Source of the DNA: Brevundimonas vancanneytii | GTDB lineage: Bacteria > Pseudomonadota > Alphaproteobacteria > Caulobacterales > Caulobacteraceae | Length of the DNA stretch: 8,808 nucleotides | NCBI GenBank assembly: GCA_945874855.1 | Contig: CAMCIP010000092.1 | Span: 1-8,808 of the forward strand | Direction: 5' to 3' | Shown here: one piece after another, positions 1-6,013 of the stretch | Layout: each line of letters begins with the position of its first letter | Position numbering within the stretch: position 1 is the stretch's first letter | Translations under genes and position numbers: made by a program | Notes under the pieces: generated by a model | Told to the model about the DNA's origin: nothing | What the model saw: only the letters and a program-made list of their open reading frames with translations | The model's database searches: none

Positions 1-33
1 GGGGGCGAACCGGGATTTTTCAAGGGATCGATC

Positions 34-357
34 ATGAACAAGGCTCTCATCGCCATCGCGGCCGCCGGCCTGCTGGCTTCCGCCTGCGCCAGCGACGGTT
101 ACGGAATGAATGAGGCGACCCGTCAGGGCGCCATCGGCGCGGGCGTCGGAGCCGTCGCCGGGGCCATCATCGGCAACAATGTGGGCGACGGCAACGCCGG
201 CCGCGGCGCGGCCATCGGCGCGGTCGTGGGCGGCGCCGCCGGCGCCATCCGCGGCTCTGCCCAGGACCGCAGCAACCAGCGCTACGACCAGGCACGCGGC
301 ATCTACTGCTATCCGGAAGGCGACTGCTACTATCCGGACGGCCGCCGCTACCGCTGA
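34..357 (+). CDS. Small glycine-zipper lipoprotein
   Basis: This encodes a 107-residue protein with a short lipoprotein-type signal: a Lys at residue 3, a hydrophobic stretch at 4-17 and a lipobox-like ASAC ending at Cys18. The Ala at -3 is less usual than Leu. Residues about 31-74 are a glycine zipper (repeated GxxxG/GxxxA, such as GAIGAGVGAVAGAIIG), a type of segment found in small outer-membrane-associated proteins that packs as helical hairpins in membranes. The tail (77-107) is hydrophilic and rich in Tyr and Arg, with Cys92 and Cys98 six residues apart, which could form a disulfide. AAGGGA at 22-27 is a good ribosome site for the ATG at 34. A strong terminator follows, so it is probably the last or only gene of its transcript; its promoter lies off the window or in the first 33 bases. 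The precise function is unknown; the family is often called glycine zipper 2TM or YMGG-like. Confidence 0.85.
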   Translation: MNKALIAIAAAGLLASACASDGYGMNEATRQGAIGAGVGAVAGAIIGNNVGDGNAGRGAAIGAVVGGAAGAIRGSAQDRSNQRYDQARGIYCYPEGDCYYPDGRRYR

Positions 358-380
358 TCGCGGTCGGCTTGGATGAAGGA

Positions 381-410
381 GCCCGCCCCGGATATCGGGG
401 CGGGCTTTTT
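381..410 (+). terminator. Rho-independent terminator after the glycine-zipper lipoprotein gene
   Basis: A perfect 10-bp G+C-rich stem (381-390 pairing with 396-405) encloses a 5-base loop and is followed directly by TTTTT at 406-410. It starts 24 bases after the stop codon of the lipoprotein gene and separates it from the OmpA-like gene. It is the only textbook intrinsic terminator I see in the window. Confidence 0.93.
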
Positions 411-485
411 CACCTGGGCTGTCGCCCTGGACGAAACCTCGTGCGAGGATCGGCGTCAGGCCAAGGTTCACAGGGGGATTCCGTC

Positions 486-941
486 ATGTTCGCGAAAACA
501 GGTGGGCTTTCAGCCTGCGCCATGGGGCTGATGCTGCTCGGCGGCTGCGCCGCCGGTCCGTCTGCGGAGCGCGCCGATCTGGTGGCGCCGTCCACGGCCT
601 GTGCGTCGCGGACCTTCGATGTCTATTTCGCGGAAAGCGCCGCGACCCTGACCCAGCCGGCGCGTCAGGCCATCGACCTGATGGCCCGTCAGATGGCGGG
701 CTGCGAGATCACCCATGTCACGGTGATCGGTCTGGCCTCGGCCACGGGCACGCCCGAGACCAATCTGTCCCTGTCCCAGCGCCGCGCCCAGACGGTGGCA
801 CAGGCCTTCGAGGCCAAGGGCTGGCCCGTCCCGGCTTTCGAGATCGAGGCCGCGGGCGACGCCGGGGCCACCAACCCCGACGGGACCCAGGAGCCGTTGC
901 GCCGCCGCACCCAGGTGCTGATCCAGGCTCGCCCGCGCTGA
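486..941 (+). CDS. OmpA-family C-terminal domain lipoprotein
   Basis: This is a 151-residue predicted lipoprotein. Residues 1-20 form a signal ending in LLGG before Cys21, a good lipobox, so outer-membrane anchoring from the periplasmic side is likely. Residues about 42-148 match the OmpA-C/Pal peptidoglycan-binding fold: a FDVYF strand at 44-48, VIGLASATG at 80-88, then N93, LS and QRRA at 98-101, and a late RRRTQV strand. Compared with the usual VxGHTDxxG...LSxRRA, the Arg that contacts diaminopimelate is kept (Arg100) but the partner Asp is Ser85, so binding to peptidoglycan may be weak or altered. Cys39 and Cys73 could pair. The frame is open further upstream to 369, but that start lies before the terminator at 381-410. 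The ATG at 486 has AGGGGGA at 472-478 and gives a proper signal peptide, so I chose it. It may help hold the outer membrane to the cell wall, by inference from the family. Confidence 0.85.
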   Translation: MFAKTGGLSACAMGLMLLGGCAAGPSAERADLVAPSTACASRTFDVYFAESAATLTQPARQAIDLMARQMAGCEITHVTVIGLASATGTPETNLSLSQRRAQTVAQAFEAKGWPVPAFEIEAAGDAGATNPDGTQEPLRRRTQVLIQARPR

Positions 942-954
942 CGGTCCGGGCCGT

Positions 955-969
955 GTGACCGACGGTCAC
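955..969. promoter_or_regulatory. Short inverted repeat upstream of the dsbD-like gene
   Basis: GTGACCG and CGGTCAC form perfect 7-bp arms around a single central A. It lies 14-28 bases after the OmpA-like stop codon and just before a possible -35 element for the next gene. Its size and place would suit a dimeric repressor or activator site, but I recognise no specific regulator. There is no T-run, so it is unlikely to be an intrinsic terminator. It may be chance. Confidence 0.25.
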
Positions 970-980
970 CGCGCCCGCCC

Positions 981-1009
981 TTGGACGAAGCCGACCACGC
1001 CTGTAGGAC
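981..1009 (+). promoter_or_regulatory. Possible housekeeping promoter of the dsbD-like gene
   Basis: TTGGACG (981-987) and TGTAGGAC (1002-1009) are 14 bases apart. The Caulobacter housekeeping consensus is roughly TTGaCgS, 10-14 bases, GCTANAWC. The -10 match is only partial. A start of transcription near 1016 would leave a leader of about 25 bases, with GGAGG at 1025-1029, before the TTG at 1041. It has the same 14-base spacing as the better groESL promoter in this window. Confidence 0.3.
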
Positions 1010-1040
1010 GAGGTTCCCGGTCCCGGAGGCGTGTCCCGTC

Positions 1041-3188
1041 TTGCTCCGCCTGCTGCTCACCCTGTCCCTGATTCTGGGTCTCGCCGTTCCTGCGGCGGCC
1101 CAGGATGCGGCCGCCCCTGACCTGCCGGTCCGCGCCGGCCCGCAGTCGACGGTGCGCATCGAGGCCGAGCTTGTGTCCCTGTCGGCCTGGGCCACCCCCG
1201 GATCGACCCTGATGCTGGCCGTCCGTCAGGACATCGCGCCGGGCTGGCACACCTACTGGCGCAATCCCGGCGACTCCGGAGGCCCGACGACACTGGCCTG
1301 GCGTCTGCCCGCCGGGTTCGGAGCCGGGGACATCATCTGGCCCCTGCCGGAGCGGCAGCGTCTCGGTGACCTGATGAACTATGGCTATTCGGGCGTCGTC
1401 TACCTGCCCGTACCGATCGCCGTCCCCGCCGACGCCGCGCCGGGCCGGCGTCTGACCTTCACCGTCAGCGCCCTGTTTCTGGTCTGCAGCGCCGAGATGT
1501 GCGTGCCTGACGAGCTGACACTGAACCTGACCCTGCCCGTCGCGGCCGGGGCGGCGGCCGACACCACACATGCCCCGGCGATCCGCCGGGTTCTGGAGAC
1601 CTCGCCCCGCCCCGCGCCGATCCAGGCCCGGGTCACCCGCGGCGAGGACGGCCGGCCGACCCTGACCGCCACGGGGCCGGAGCTGGACGGCGTGACCCGC
1701 GCCTATTTCTTCCCCTTCGAGGGCGGCCTGATCGACCATGCGGCCGTCCAGGCCGGGCGGCGCGGCGCGCAGGGCCTGGCCCTGACGCTGACGCCGGGGC
1801 GCGGCTACGGGCCCGGCGCGCGCGCCCTGTCGGGGGTGCTGGACACCGACCGGGGGGCCTATGAGATCACGGCCGACCCCGGCCCGGCCCTGACCGGCGC
1901 GAGCGAACGGGGCGCCCTGTCGACCGAGGCGCCCACGTCGGCGGGCGGCGTCGGCTGGGCCGCGGCCCTGGGACTGGCCCTGGCGGGGGGGCTGATCCTG
2001 AATCTGATGCCCTGCGTCTTCCCGGTTCTGGCCATGAAGGCGGCCGGTCTGGCCTCGGCCGCCCACGACGCGCCGCGGGCCCGGCGTGACGGCCTCGCCT
2101 TTCTGGCGGGCGTGCTGGTCGCCTTTCTGGCGCTCGGCGCCCTGATGCTGGGCCTGCGGGCCGCGGGGCAGGCGGTCGGCTGGGGTTTCCAGCTTCAGTC
2201 ACCCGCGGTGACCGCATCCCTGTCCCTGCTCAGTCTGGGCGTGGGGTTGAACCTGTCGGGCGTCTTCCAGCTCGGCACAGGCCTGCAGTCGGCGGCGGGG
2301 GGCCCCCTGGCCCGTCCGGGCGGAACGGCCGGAGCCTTTCTGACGGGCGTGCTGGCCGTGGCCGTGGCCGCGCCCTGCACGGCGCCCTTCATGGCCGCGG
2401 CCCTCGGCGCCGCCCTCGTCCTGCCCTGGCCGGCGGCCCTCGGTGTCTTTCTGGCCCTGGGCCTCGGCCTGGCCCTGCCCTATGTCGCGGTCAGCTTCAG
2501 CCCTGGCCTGCTGGCGCGGCTGCCGCGACCCGGCGTCTGGATGGAGCGGCTGAAGGGCCTGCTGGCCTTTCCGATGTACGGCACGGCCCTGTGGCTGGTC
2601 TGGGTGGTCGCCGCCCAGACGGGTCCCGAGGCGCTCGCCCTCGTCCTGGCGGCCGGTCTGGCCACGGCCCTGGGCCTGTGGCTGTACGGCCGGGCCCAGG
2701 AGGCCGGGGGCCGGGGTCGGGCCGCTTTCGGCCTGGCCGCCGCCCTGGCCCTGTTGCTGGTTCCTGTCGCCGTGGTGGCCGCCGCTCGCCTGCCCGCGCC
2801 GACGGCGGGCCCCGAGGCGGCAACCGCGTCCGCCCTGGCCTCACAGCCCTGGTCGCCGCAGGCGGTGGCCGCCGCCCGGGCCGACGGCCGACCCGTGCTG
2901 GTCAATTTCACCGCCGACTGGTGCGTGACCTGCAAGCTGAACGAGCGGGCGGCCCTGTCCTCCCCGCGCGTGGCTGCGGCGCTGGAGGCGGCCGGCGCCG
3001 TCTATCTGGTCGGCGACTGGACCCGGCGCGACGACGCCATCGCGGCCGAACTGGCCCTGCACGGCCGCTCGGGCGTGCCCCTGTATCTGCTCTATCCCGC
3101 GGACGGCGGCGCACCGCGCATCCTGCCGCAACTGTTGACGGAGGGCACAGTCGTGCGGGCCCTTCAGGACCTGGCCGCAAGGCCTTGA
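1041..3188 (+). CDS. dsbD: DsbD/ScsB-family thiol:disulfide interchange protein (cytoplasm-to-periplasm electron transporter)
   Basis: The 715-residue inner-membrane protein would pass electrons from cytoplasmic thioredoxin to periplasmic thiol proteins. Domains in order: signal peptide 1-20 ending AAA before Gln21; a large periplasmic N-terminal domain (about 30-290) containing WHTYWRNPGDSGGP and the pair Cys149/Cys154 (CX4C); a DsbD/CcdA membrane domain (about 305-590, some eight helices) with Cys325 in LMPCVFP and Cys446 in APCTAPF, 121 residues apart; and a C-terminal thioredoxin-like domain (about 605-715) with CVTC at 628-631 and a GVP cis-proline region. All three Cys pairs are present, so it looks functional. 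The long N-terminal domain resembles the ScsB branch known from Caulobacter more than E. coli DsbD. I chose the TTG at 1041, which gives a compact signal peptide preceded by GGAGG. The frame also opens at a TTG at 981, but that adds a 20-residue non-signal extension and sits in a possible promoter. No ScsC-like or peroxiredoxin partner is next to it. Confidence 0.88.
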   Translation: MLRLLLTLSLILGLAVPAAAQDAAAPDLPVRAGPQSTVRIEAELVSLSAWATPGSTLMLAVRQDIAPGWHTYWRNPGDSGGPTTLAWRLPAGFGAGDIIWPLPERQRLGDLMNYGYSGVVYLPVPIAVPADAAPGRRLTFTVSALFLVCSAEMCVPDELTLNLTLPVAAGAAADTTHAPAIRRVLETSPRPAPIQARVTRGEDGRPTLTATGPELDGVTRAYFFPFEGGLIDHAAVQAGRRGAQGLALTLTPGRGYGPGARALSGVLDTDRGAYEITADPGPALTGASERGALSTEAPTSAGGVGWAAALGLALAGGLILNLMPCVFPVLAMKAAGLASAAHDAPRARRDGLAFLAGVLVAFLALGALMLGLRAAGQAVGWGFQLQSPAVTASLSLLSLGVGLNLSGVFQLGTGLQSAAGGPLARPGGTAGAFLTGVLAVAVAAPCTAPFMAAALGAALVLPWPAALGVFLALGLGLALPYVAVSFSPGLLARLPRPGVWMERLKGLLAFPMYGTALWLVWVVAAQTGPEALALVLAAGLATALGLWLYGRAQEAGGRGRAAFGLAAALALLLVPVAVVAAARLPAPTAGPEAATASALASQPWSPQAVAAARADGRPVLVNFTADWCVTCKLNERAALSSPRVAAALEAAGAVYLVGDWTRRDDAIAAELALHGRSGVPLYLLYPADGGAPRILPQLLTEGTVVRALQDLAARP

Positions 3189-3207
3189 GCCCGGAGACGC
3201 CGCATGA

Positions 3208-3228
3208 GCCGCCGCCCTTGCCGGCGGC
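3208..3228. terminator. Hairpin after the dsbD-like gene, possible weak terminator
   Basis: GCCGCCG (3208-3214) and CGGCGGC (3222-3228) form a 7-bp all-G+C stem with a 7-base loop, 20 bases after the dsbD stop. No T-run follows, so it could only pause transcription or act with Rho. With the palindrome at 3254-3281 it fills the convergent gap. Confidence 0.3.
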
Positions 3229-3253
3229 GCGATCAACCGCCCGGTGACGGTCG

Positions 3254-3281
3254 AGCCCGAAGCCTGATCAGGCTTCGGGCT
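3254..3281. terminator. Perfect 28-bp palindrome between convergent genes, possible two-way terminator
   Basis: The 14-base arms (AGCCCGAAGCCTGA and its complement) are perfectly self-complementary around TGATCA. The hairpin would be the same from either strand and lies where the dsbD transcript meets the transcript of the minus-strand gene. The minus-strand gene's TGA stop (3268-3270) sits at the centre, so the stem includes its last codons. There is no T-run on either side. A bidirectional or Rho-assisted terminator, or an mRNA 3'-end protector, fits best. Confidence 0.5.
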
Positions 3282-3783
3282 GCGGCGGGGTGGTGATCAC
3301 CGCGACATTGTCGTCGAGAAGATGGACCAGGTCGGACAGGGCGGCGGCGCGGTCGGCGTCGGTCGTCGCCGCCTCCATGGCCGTCAGGCGCAGGGGGATG
3401 TCCTCGGAAATGCCCCGCAGGATGCATTTCAGGTCGCCGTCGACGCCGCGCTCGGCCAGTACCAGGTGCCCCTGCATGTCGCGGTCGGCAAGGGCGAGGG
3501 CGTCGGCCTTGAACCCGGCCCAGTCGGGGCCGCCGAGCAGGGCCGACAGGTCGGCCGGGATCCAGGCCAGGGCCGTCGTCCGCAAACGGTCGGCACGGGC
3601 CACGATGTCGACGAACAGCGGCTCGCCGGCCACCGCGACAGGGTCACCGGCGGTCCAGTGGGGCTGGGCTGCCGATAGGGCGACGGCCGGATCGGCCAGG
3701 CTGAGGGCGACGGCGAGGGCCAGGCCGCAGGTCATGGCGAGTATCCTTTTCGACGGTCCCCGCATGGACGGCGACTCAGTCAT
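3268..3783 (-). CDS. Exported protein of unknown function
   Basis: I do not recognise this 171-residue protein. Residues 1-38 look like a Sec signal peptide: a basic region (R8, K12, R13), a hydrophobic core at about 14-30 and a likely cut near VALSA before AQP (about 39). The mature part is acidic and probably helical, with a WIPADLSALLGGPDW segment (74-88), one Cys (120) in DLKCILRG, and a Pro-rich end (TTPPQPEA). Two Met codons could start it. The first, at 3783, has AGGGGG five bases upstream on the minus strand and is preferred over Met7. Cys19 lies inside the hydrophobic signal and does not make a lipobox. The gene is convergent with dsbD and divergent from pgi. A soluble periplasmic role is inferred only from the signal peptide. 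Its codon usage looks like that of its neighbours. Confidence 0.7.
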   Translation of the reverse strand: MTESPSMRGPSKRILAMTCGLALAVALSLADPAVALSAAQPHWTAGDPVAVAGEPLFVDIVARADRLRTTALAWIPADLSALLGGPDWAGFKADALALADRDMQGHLVLAERGVDGDLKCILRGISEDIPLRLTAMEAATTDADRAAALSDLVHLLDDNVAVITTPPQPEA

Positions 3784-3811
3784 TGAATCCCCCTACGCCT
3801 GACCCGTAAAC
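3783..3811 (+). promoter_or_regulatory. Weak candidate promoter of pgi
   Basis: TTGAAT (3783-3788) and GTAAAC (3806-3811) are 17 bases apart in the short divergent gap between the exported-protein gene and pgi, giving a leader of roughly 28 bases. The -10 match is poor. The TTGACG at 3818-3823 is too close to the pgi start to serve as its -35. The 62-base gap must hold or overlap both divergent promoters. Confidence 0.25.
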
Positions 3812-3845
3812 GGACGCTTGACGTCCCCTTCGACCGGAGCCCGCC

Positions 3846-5477
3846 ATGCCGCCCGCCAAGACCGACGCCCTGAGCCGGGCCTGGACGGCGTTCGACAAGG
3901 CGCTGGCGGCCGACGCCGGGACGCGGATCGTCGACCGGTTCGCGGCCGAGCCCGACCGGATGGCGCACATGGCCCTGGACGTCGCCGGCCTGAGGCTGGA
4001 CCTGTCCAAACAGGCGTGGAGCGGCAAGGCGCTGGATGCCTGTCTCGACCTGGCCCGCGCCGCCGGCGTCGAGGGACGCCGCGCCGCCCTGTTCGGCGGT
4101 GAGGCCGTCAATACGACCGAGGGTCGGGCGGTCATGCACCCCGCCCTGCGCGCACCCGACGGCGCCACCTATTCGGCGCTGGACGAGGCCGTGTCGCATG
4201 AGGTGGAGGCCATGCGCGACGCCATGGCCGCCTTCGCCGAGGATGTGCGGAGCGCCCGCGAGACGGGGGCCGGAGGGCGGCCATTCGAAGCCGTGGTGCA
4301 CATCGGCATCGGCGGGTCGGACCTGGGGCCCCGACTGGTCTGGGACGCCCTGCGGCCGATCGAGCCGACCATCGACCTGCGCTTCGTGGCCAATGTCGAC
4401 CCGCGCGAGATGGCCGAGGCCCTGGCCGGTCTGGACCCTGAAGCCACCCTGGTCATCGTCGTCTCCAAGACCTTCACCACCCAGGAGACCCTGGCCAATG
4501 CCGAGGCCGCCCGGGCCTGGCTGAAGACCGGGGTGCCGGCGCGCCAGCTCGGCCGTCACCTCGTGGGCGTGACCGCGGCGCCGGAGCGGGCCCAGGGGTT
4601 CGGGTGCGGCCGCACCTTCGCCTTCCGGGACTGGGTCGGCGGGCGCTATTCGCTGTGGTCCGCGGTCGGCCTGTCCTGCGCCGTCGGCCTGGGCTGGGAC
4701 GCCTTCTCCGAGCTGCTGGAGGGTGCGGCGGAGATGGACGCCCATTTCCGCACCGCCCCGCTGGCGGTCAATGGTCCGGTGCTGATGGCCCTCGCCCAGG
4801 TCTGGAACGTGGCGGGCCTGAAGCGGAGCGCGCGCACCGTCGCCCCCTATGCCCACGGCCTGCGCCGACTGCCGGCCTTCCTCCAGCAGCTGGAGATGGA
4901 ATCGAACGGCAAGGGAGTGAAGCTGGACGGCTCGCCCGCGGGGGTGTCCGGCCCGATCGTGTTCGGCGAACCCGGGACCAATGGCCAGCACGCCTTCTTC
5001 CAGCAGATCCATCAGGGCCCGCAGGTGGTGCCGGCCGAGTTCGTTGTGGTCCGGTCGACGCTCGAGGGAGAGGCCTCACAGGCGCCGCTGTGGTCAAACG
5101 CCCTGGCCCAGGCCCGCGCCCTGATGATCGGCAAGACCGCCGCCGAGGCCCGCGCCGAACTGATCTTCGGCGGTGCCGATGAGGACGAAGCCGACCGGTT
5201 GGCCCCGCACAAGGCCTTCCCGGGCGACCGCCCCTCGACCACCCTCGTGATGGATGCCCTGACGCCGCGCGCCCTCGGTGCCCTGATCGCCCTCTATGAG
5301 CACAAGACCTTCGTCGAGGGTGTGATCTGGGGGATCAACAGCTTCGATCAATGGGGTGTGGAGCTGGGCAAGGTCATGGCCCGCGGCCTGCTGGCCGACG
5401 CCGAGGCAGGCCGGGCCTCCGACGGCCTCGACCCCTCGACGGCCGACCTTCTGGCCCGGCTGTCCGCCCGGGACTGA
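3846..5477 (+). CDS. pgi: Glucose-6-phosphate isomerase
   Basis: This cytoplasmic enzyme interconverts glucose 6-phosphate and fructose 6-phosphate in glycolysis and gluconeogenesis. The 543-residue length is normal for the bacterial/eukaryotic-type PGI family. Landmarks in order: HIGIGGSDLGP, the sugar-phosphate site (about 152-162); SKTFTTQET, binding the phosphate; DWVGGRYSLWSAVGL, PGI signature 1; ESNGKGV with the catalytic base Glu352; NGQHAFFQQIHQG with His382, implicated in ring opening; and GVIWGINSFDQWGVELGK, signature 2, ending in active-site Lys509. All key residues are present, so the gene appears intact. The ATG at 3846 has GGAG at 3836-3839. It is divergent from the exported-protein gene 62 bases away and convergent with the glycine-zipper gene 24 bases downstream, so it is probably transcribed alone. 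I see no terminator in the 24-base gap at 5478-5501. Confidence 0.98.
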   Translation: MPPAKTDALSRAWTAFDKALAADAGTRIVDRFAAEPDRMAHMALDVAGLRLDLSKQAWSGKALDACLDLARAAGVEGRRAALFGGEAVNTTEGRAVMHPALRAPDGATYSALDEAVSHEVEAMRDAMAAFAEDVRSARETGAGGRPFEAVVHIGIGGSDLGPRLVWDALRPIEPTIDLRFVANVDPREMAEALAGLDPEATLVIVVSKTFTTQETLANAEAARAWLKTGVPARQLGRHLVGVTAAPERAQGFGCGRTFAFRDWVGGRYSLWSAVGLSCAVGLGWDAFSELLEGAAEMDAHFRTAPLAVNGPVLMALAQVWNVAGLKRSARTVAPYAHGLRRLPAFLQQLEMESNGKGVKLDGSPAGVSGPIVFGEPGTNGQHAFFQQIHQGPQVVPAEFVVVRSTLEGEASQAPLWSNALAQARALMIGKTAAEARAELIFGGADEDEADRLAPHKAFPGDRPSTTLVMDALTPRALGALIALYEHKTFVEGVIWGINSFDQWGVELGKVMARGLLADAEAGRASDGLDPSTADLLARLSARD

Positions 5478-5501
5478 ACCGGGGTCAGTCCGCGCGGGCG
5501 A

Positions 5502-5918
5502 TCACCAACGGCGGTCGCGGCGCCATTCGCGGCGGTCATCGCGACGCTCGCCCCGTTCGTAACGGCGGCGCTCGCGGCGATCGTAGCCGTCGCGACTGTC
5601 GATCCCGTGCTCGCGTTCCCAGTGGCCCCGGTTCCGGTAGCACCGCCCGCCACGGTAATAGCTGCAGTCGTCATCGCCCGACCCTGCGCCCAGCGCCGCC
5701 CCGGCCAGGGCGCCGCCCAGCACATAGCTCCCGTCGCCCTCGCCCAGGATTGCCCCGGCAAGGGCACCGACGGCGGCACCGATCAGCACGTCCTCGGTGC
5801 GATCGTCATCGCGATCCCGGTCGCGGTCGCGGCCATGGTGCTGGGCCGAGGCCGGCGCGGCCAGCAGGAGGACGGCAGCAAGGGGGCCGGCGAGGGCCAG
5901 AAGGGTCTTTGCGGGCAT
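5502..5918 (-). CDS. Secreted glycine-zipper protein with Arg-rich tail
   Basis: This encodes 138 residues. A Sec signal peptide at 1-25 ends in ASA before Gln26. A short charged His/Arg/Asp run (27-43, DRDRDRDDDR) follows, then a glycine zipper at about 46-80 made of two hydrophobic GxxxG-type helices (VLIGAAVGALAGAILG and VLGGALAGAALGAG) joined by EGDGSY. Next come DDDCSYYRGGRCYR with Cys85 and Cys93, and a strongly basic C-terminus (94-138) dominated by Arg, Asp and Glu. There is no lipobox, so a periplasmic or outer-membrane-associated protein is likely. The ATG at 5918 has GGAG eight bases upstream on the minus strand. It is divergent from the TPR gene and convergent with pgi. The domain order resembles that of the lipoprotein at 34-357. 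The function is unknown; glycine-zipper proteins are often tied to envelope stress or membrane insertion. Confidence 0.8.
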   Translation of the reverse strand: MPAKTLLALAGPLAAVLLLAAPASAQHHGRDRDRDRDDDRTEDVLIGAAVGALAGAILGEGDGSYVLGGALAGAALGAGSGDDDCSYYRGGRCYRNRGHWEREHGIDSRDGYDRRERRRYERGERRDDRREWRRDRRW

Positions 5919-5988
5919 GGCGGACGCTCCGGTTCGGCGATGAACCCGCAGCCTGCCGTCGAAAGTCTGAACGCCCCGCCCGGCCGTC

Positions 5989-6003
5989 GTTCATCCTGCG
6001 TTC
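5989..6003 (+). promoter_or_regulatory. LexA (SOS) box-like site, GTTC-N7-GTTC
   Basis: GTTC at 5989-5992 and GTTC at 6000-6003 are separated by exactly seven bases. This matches the GTTC-N7-GTTC operator recognised by LexA in alphaproteobacteria, including Caulobacter. It lies in the divergent gap, 46 bases before the TPR gene ATG and 70 bases before the glycine-zipper gene start. The repeat is longer than the core: CGTTCATCC occurs twice with an 11-base period, which also suits a tandem response-regulator site. Reading through the window I found no second copy of the core on either strand. Confidence 0.5.
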
Positions 6004-6013
6004 ATCCGCCCGG

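Noticed and set aside
437..448. CCTCG-TG-CGAGG short hairpin upstream of the OmpA-like gene
   Set aside because: Five-base arms with a 2-base loop are too short to call, and it has no T-run or known regulator match.
369..485. N-terminal extension of the OmpA-like frame, starting at 369
   Set aside because: It overlaps the intrinsic terminator at 381-410 and would bury the signal peptide; the ATG at 486 has a good ribosome site.
966..2066. Long minus-strand open frame opposite dsbD
   Set aside because: Its translation is low-complexity Gly/Arg/Gln with no domain. It is the antisense shadow of a high-G+C gene whose plus-strand product has clear motifs.
2591..3247. Plus-strand open frame overlapping the 3' end of dsbD
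   Set aside because: It is an Arg/Gly/Pro-rich out-of-frame shadow. The dsbD frame carries the CVTC thioredoxin domain here.
3290..3802. Plus-strand frame opposite the exported-protein gene
   Set aside because: The minus-strand frame has a signal peptide and Shine-Dalgarno sequence; the plus-strand product is Arg/Ser-rich with no ribosome site.
3812..3826. GGACG-N5-CGTCC inverted repeat in the pgi leader
   Set aside because: Five-base arms are common at this G+C content; no regulator match or second copy was seen.
3780..5012. 410-residue minus-strand frame opposite pgi
   Set aside because: pgi is certain on the plus strand; this product is shadow-type Gly/Gln/Arg sequence.
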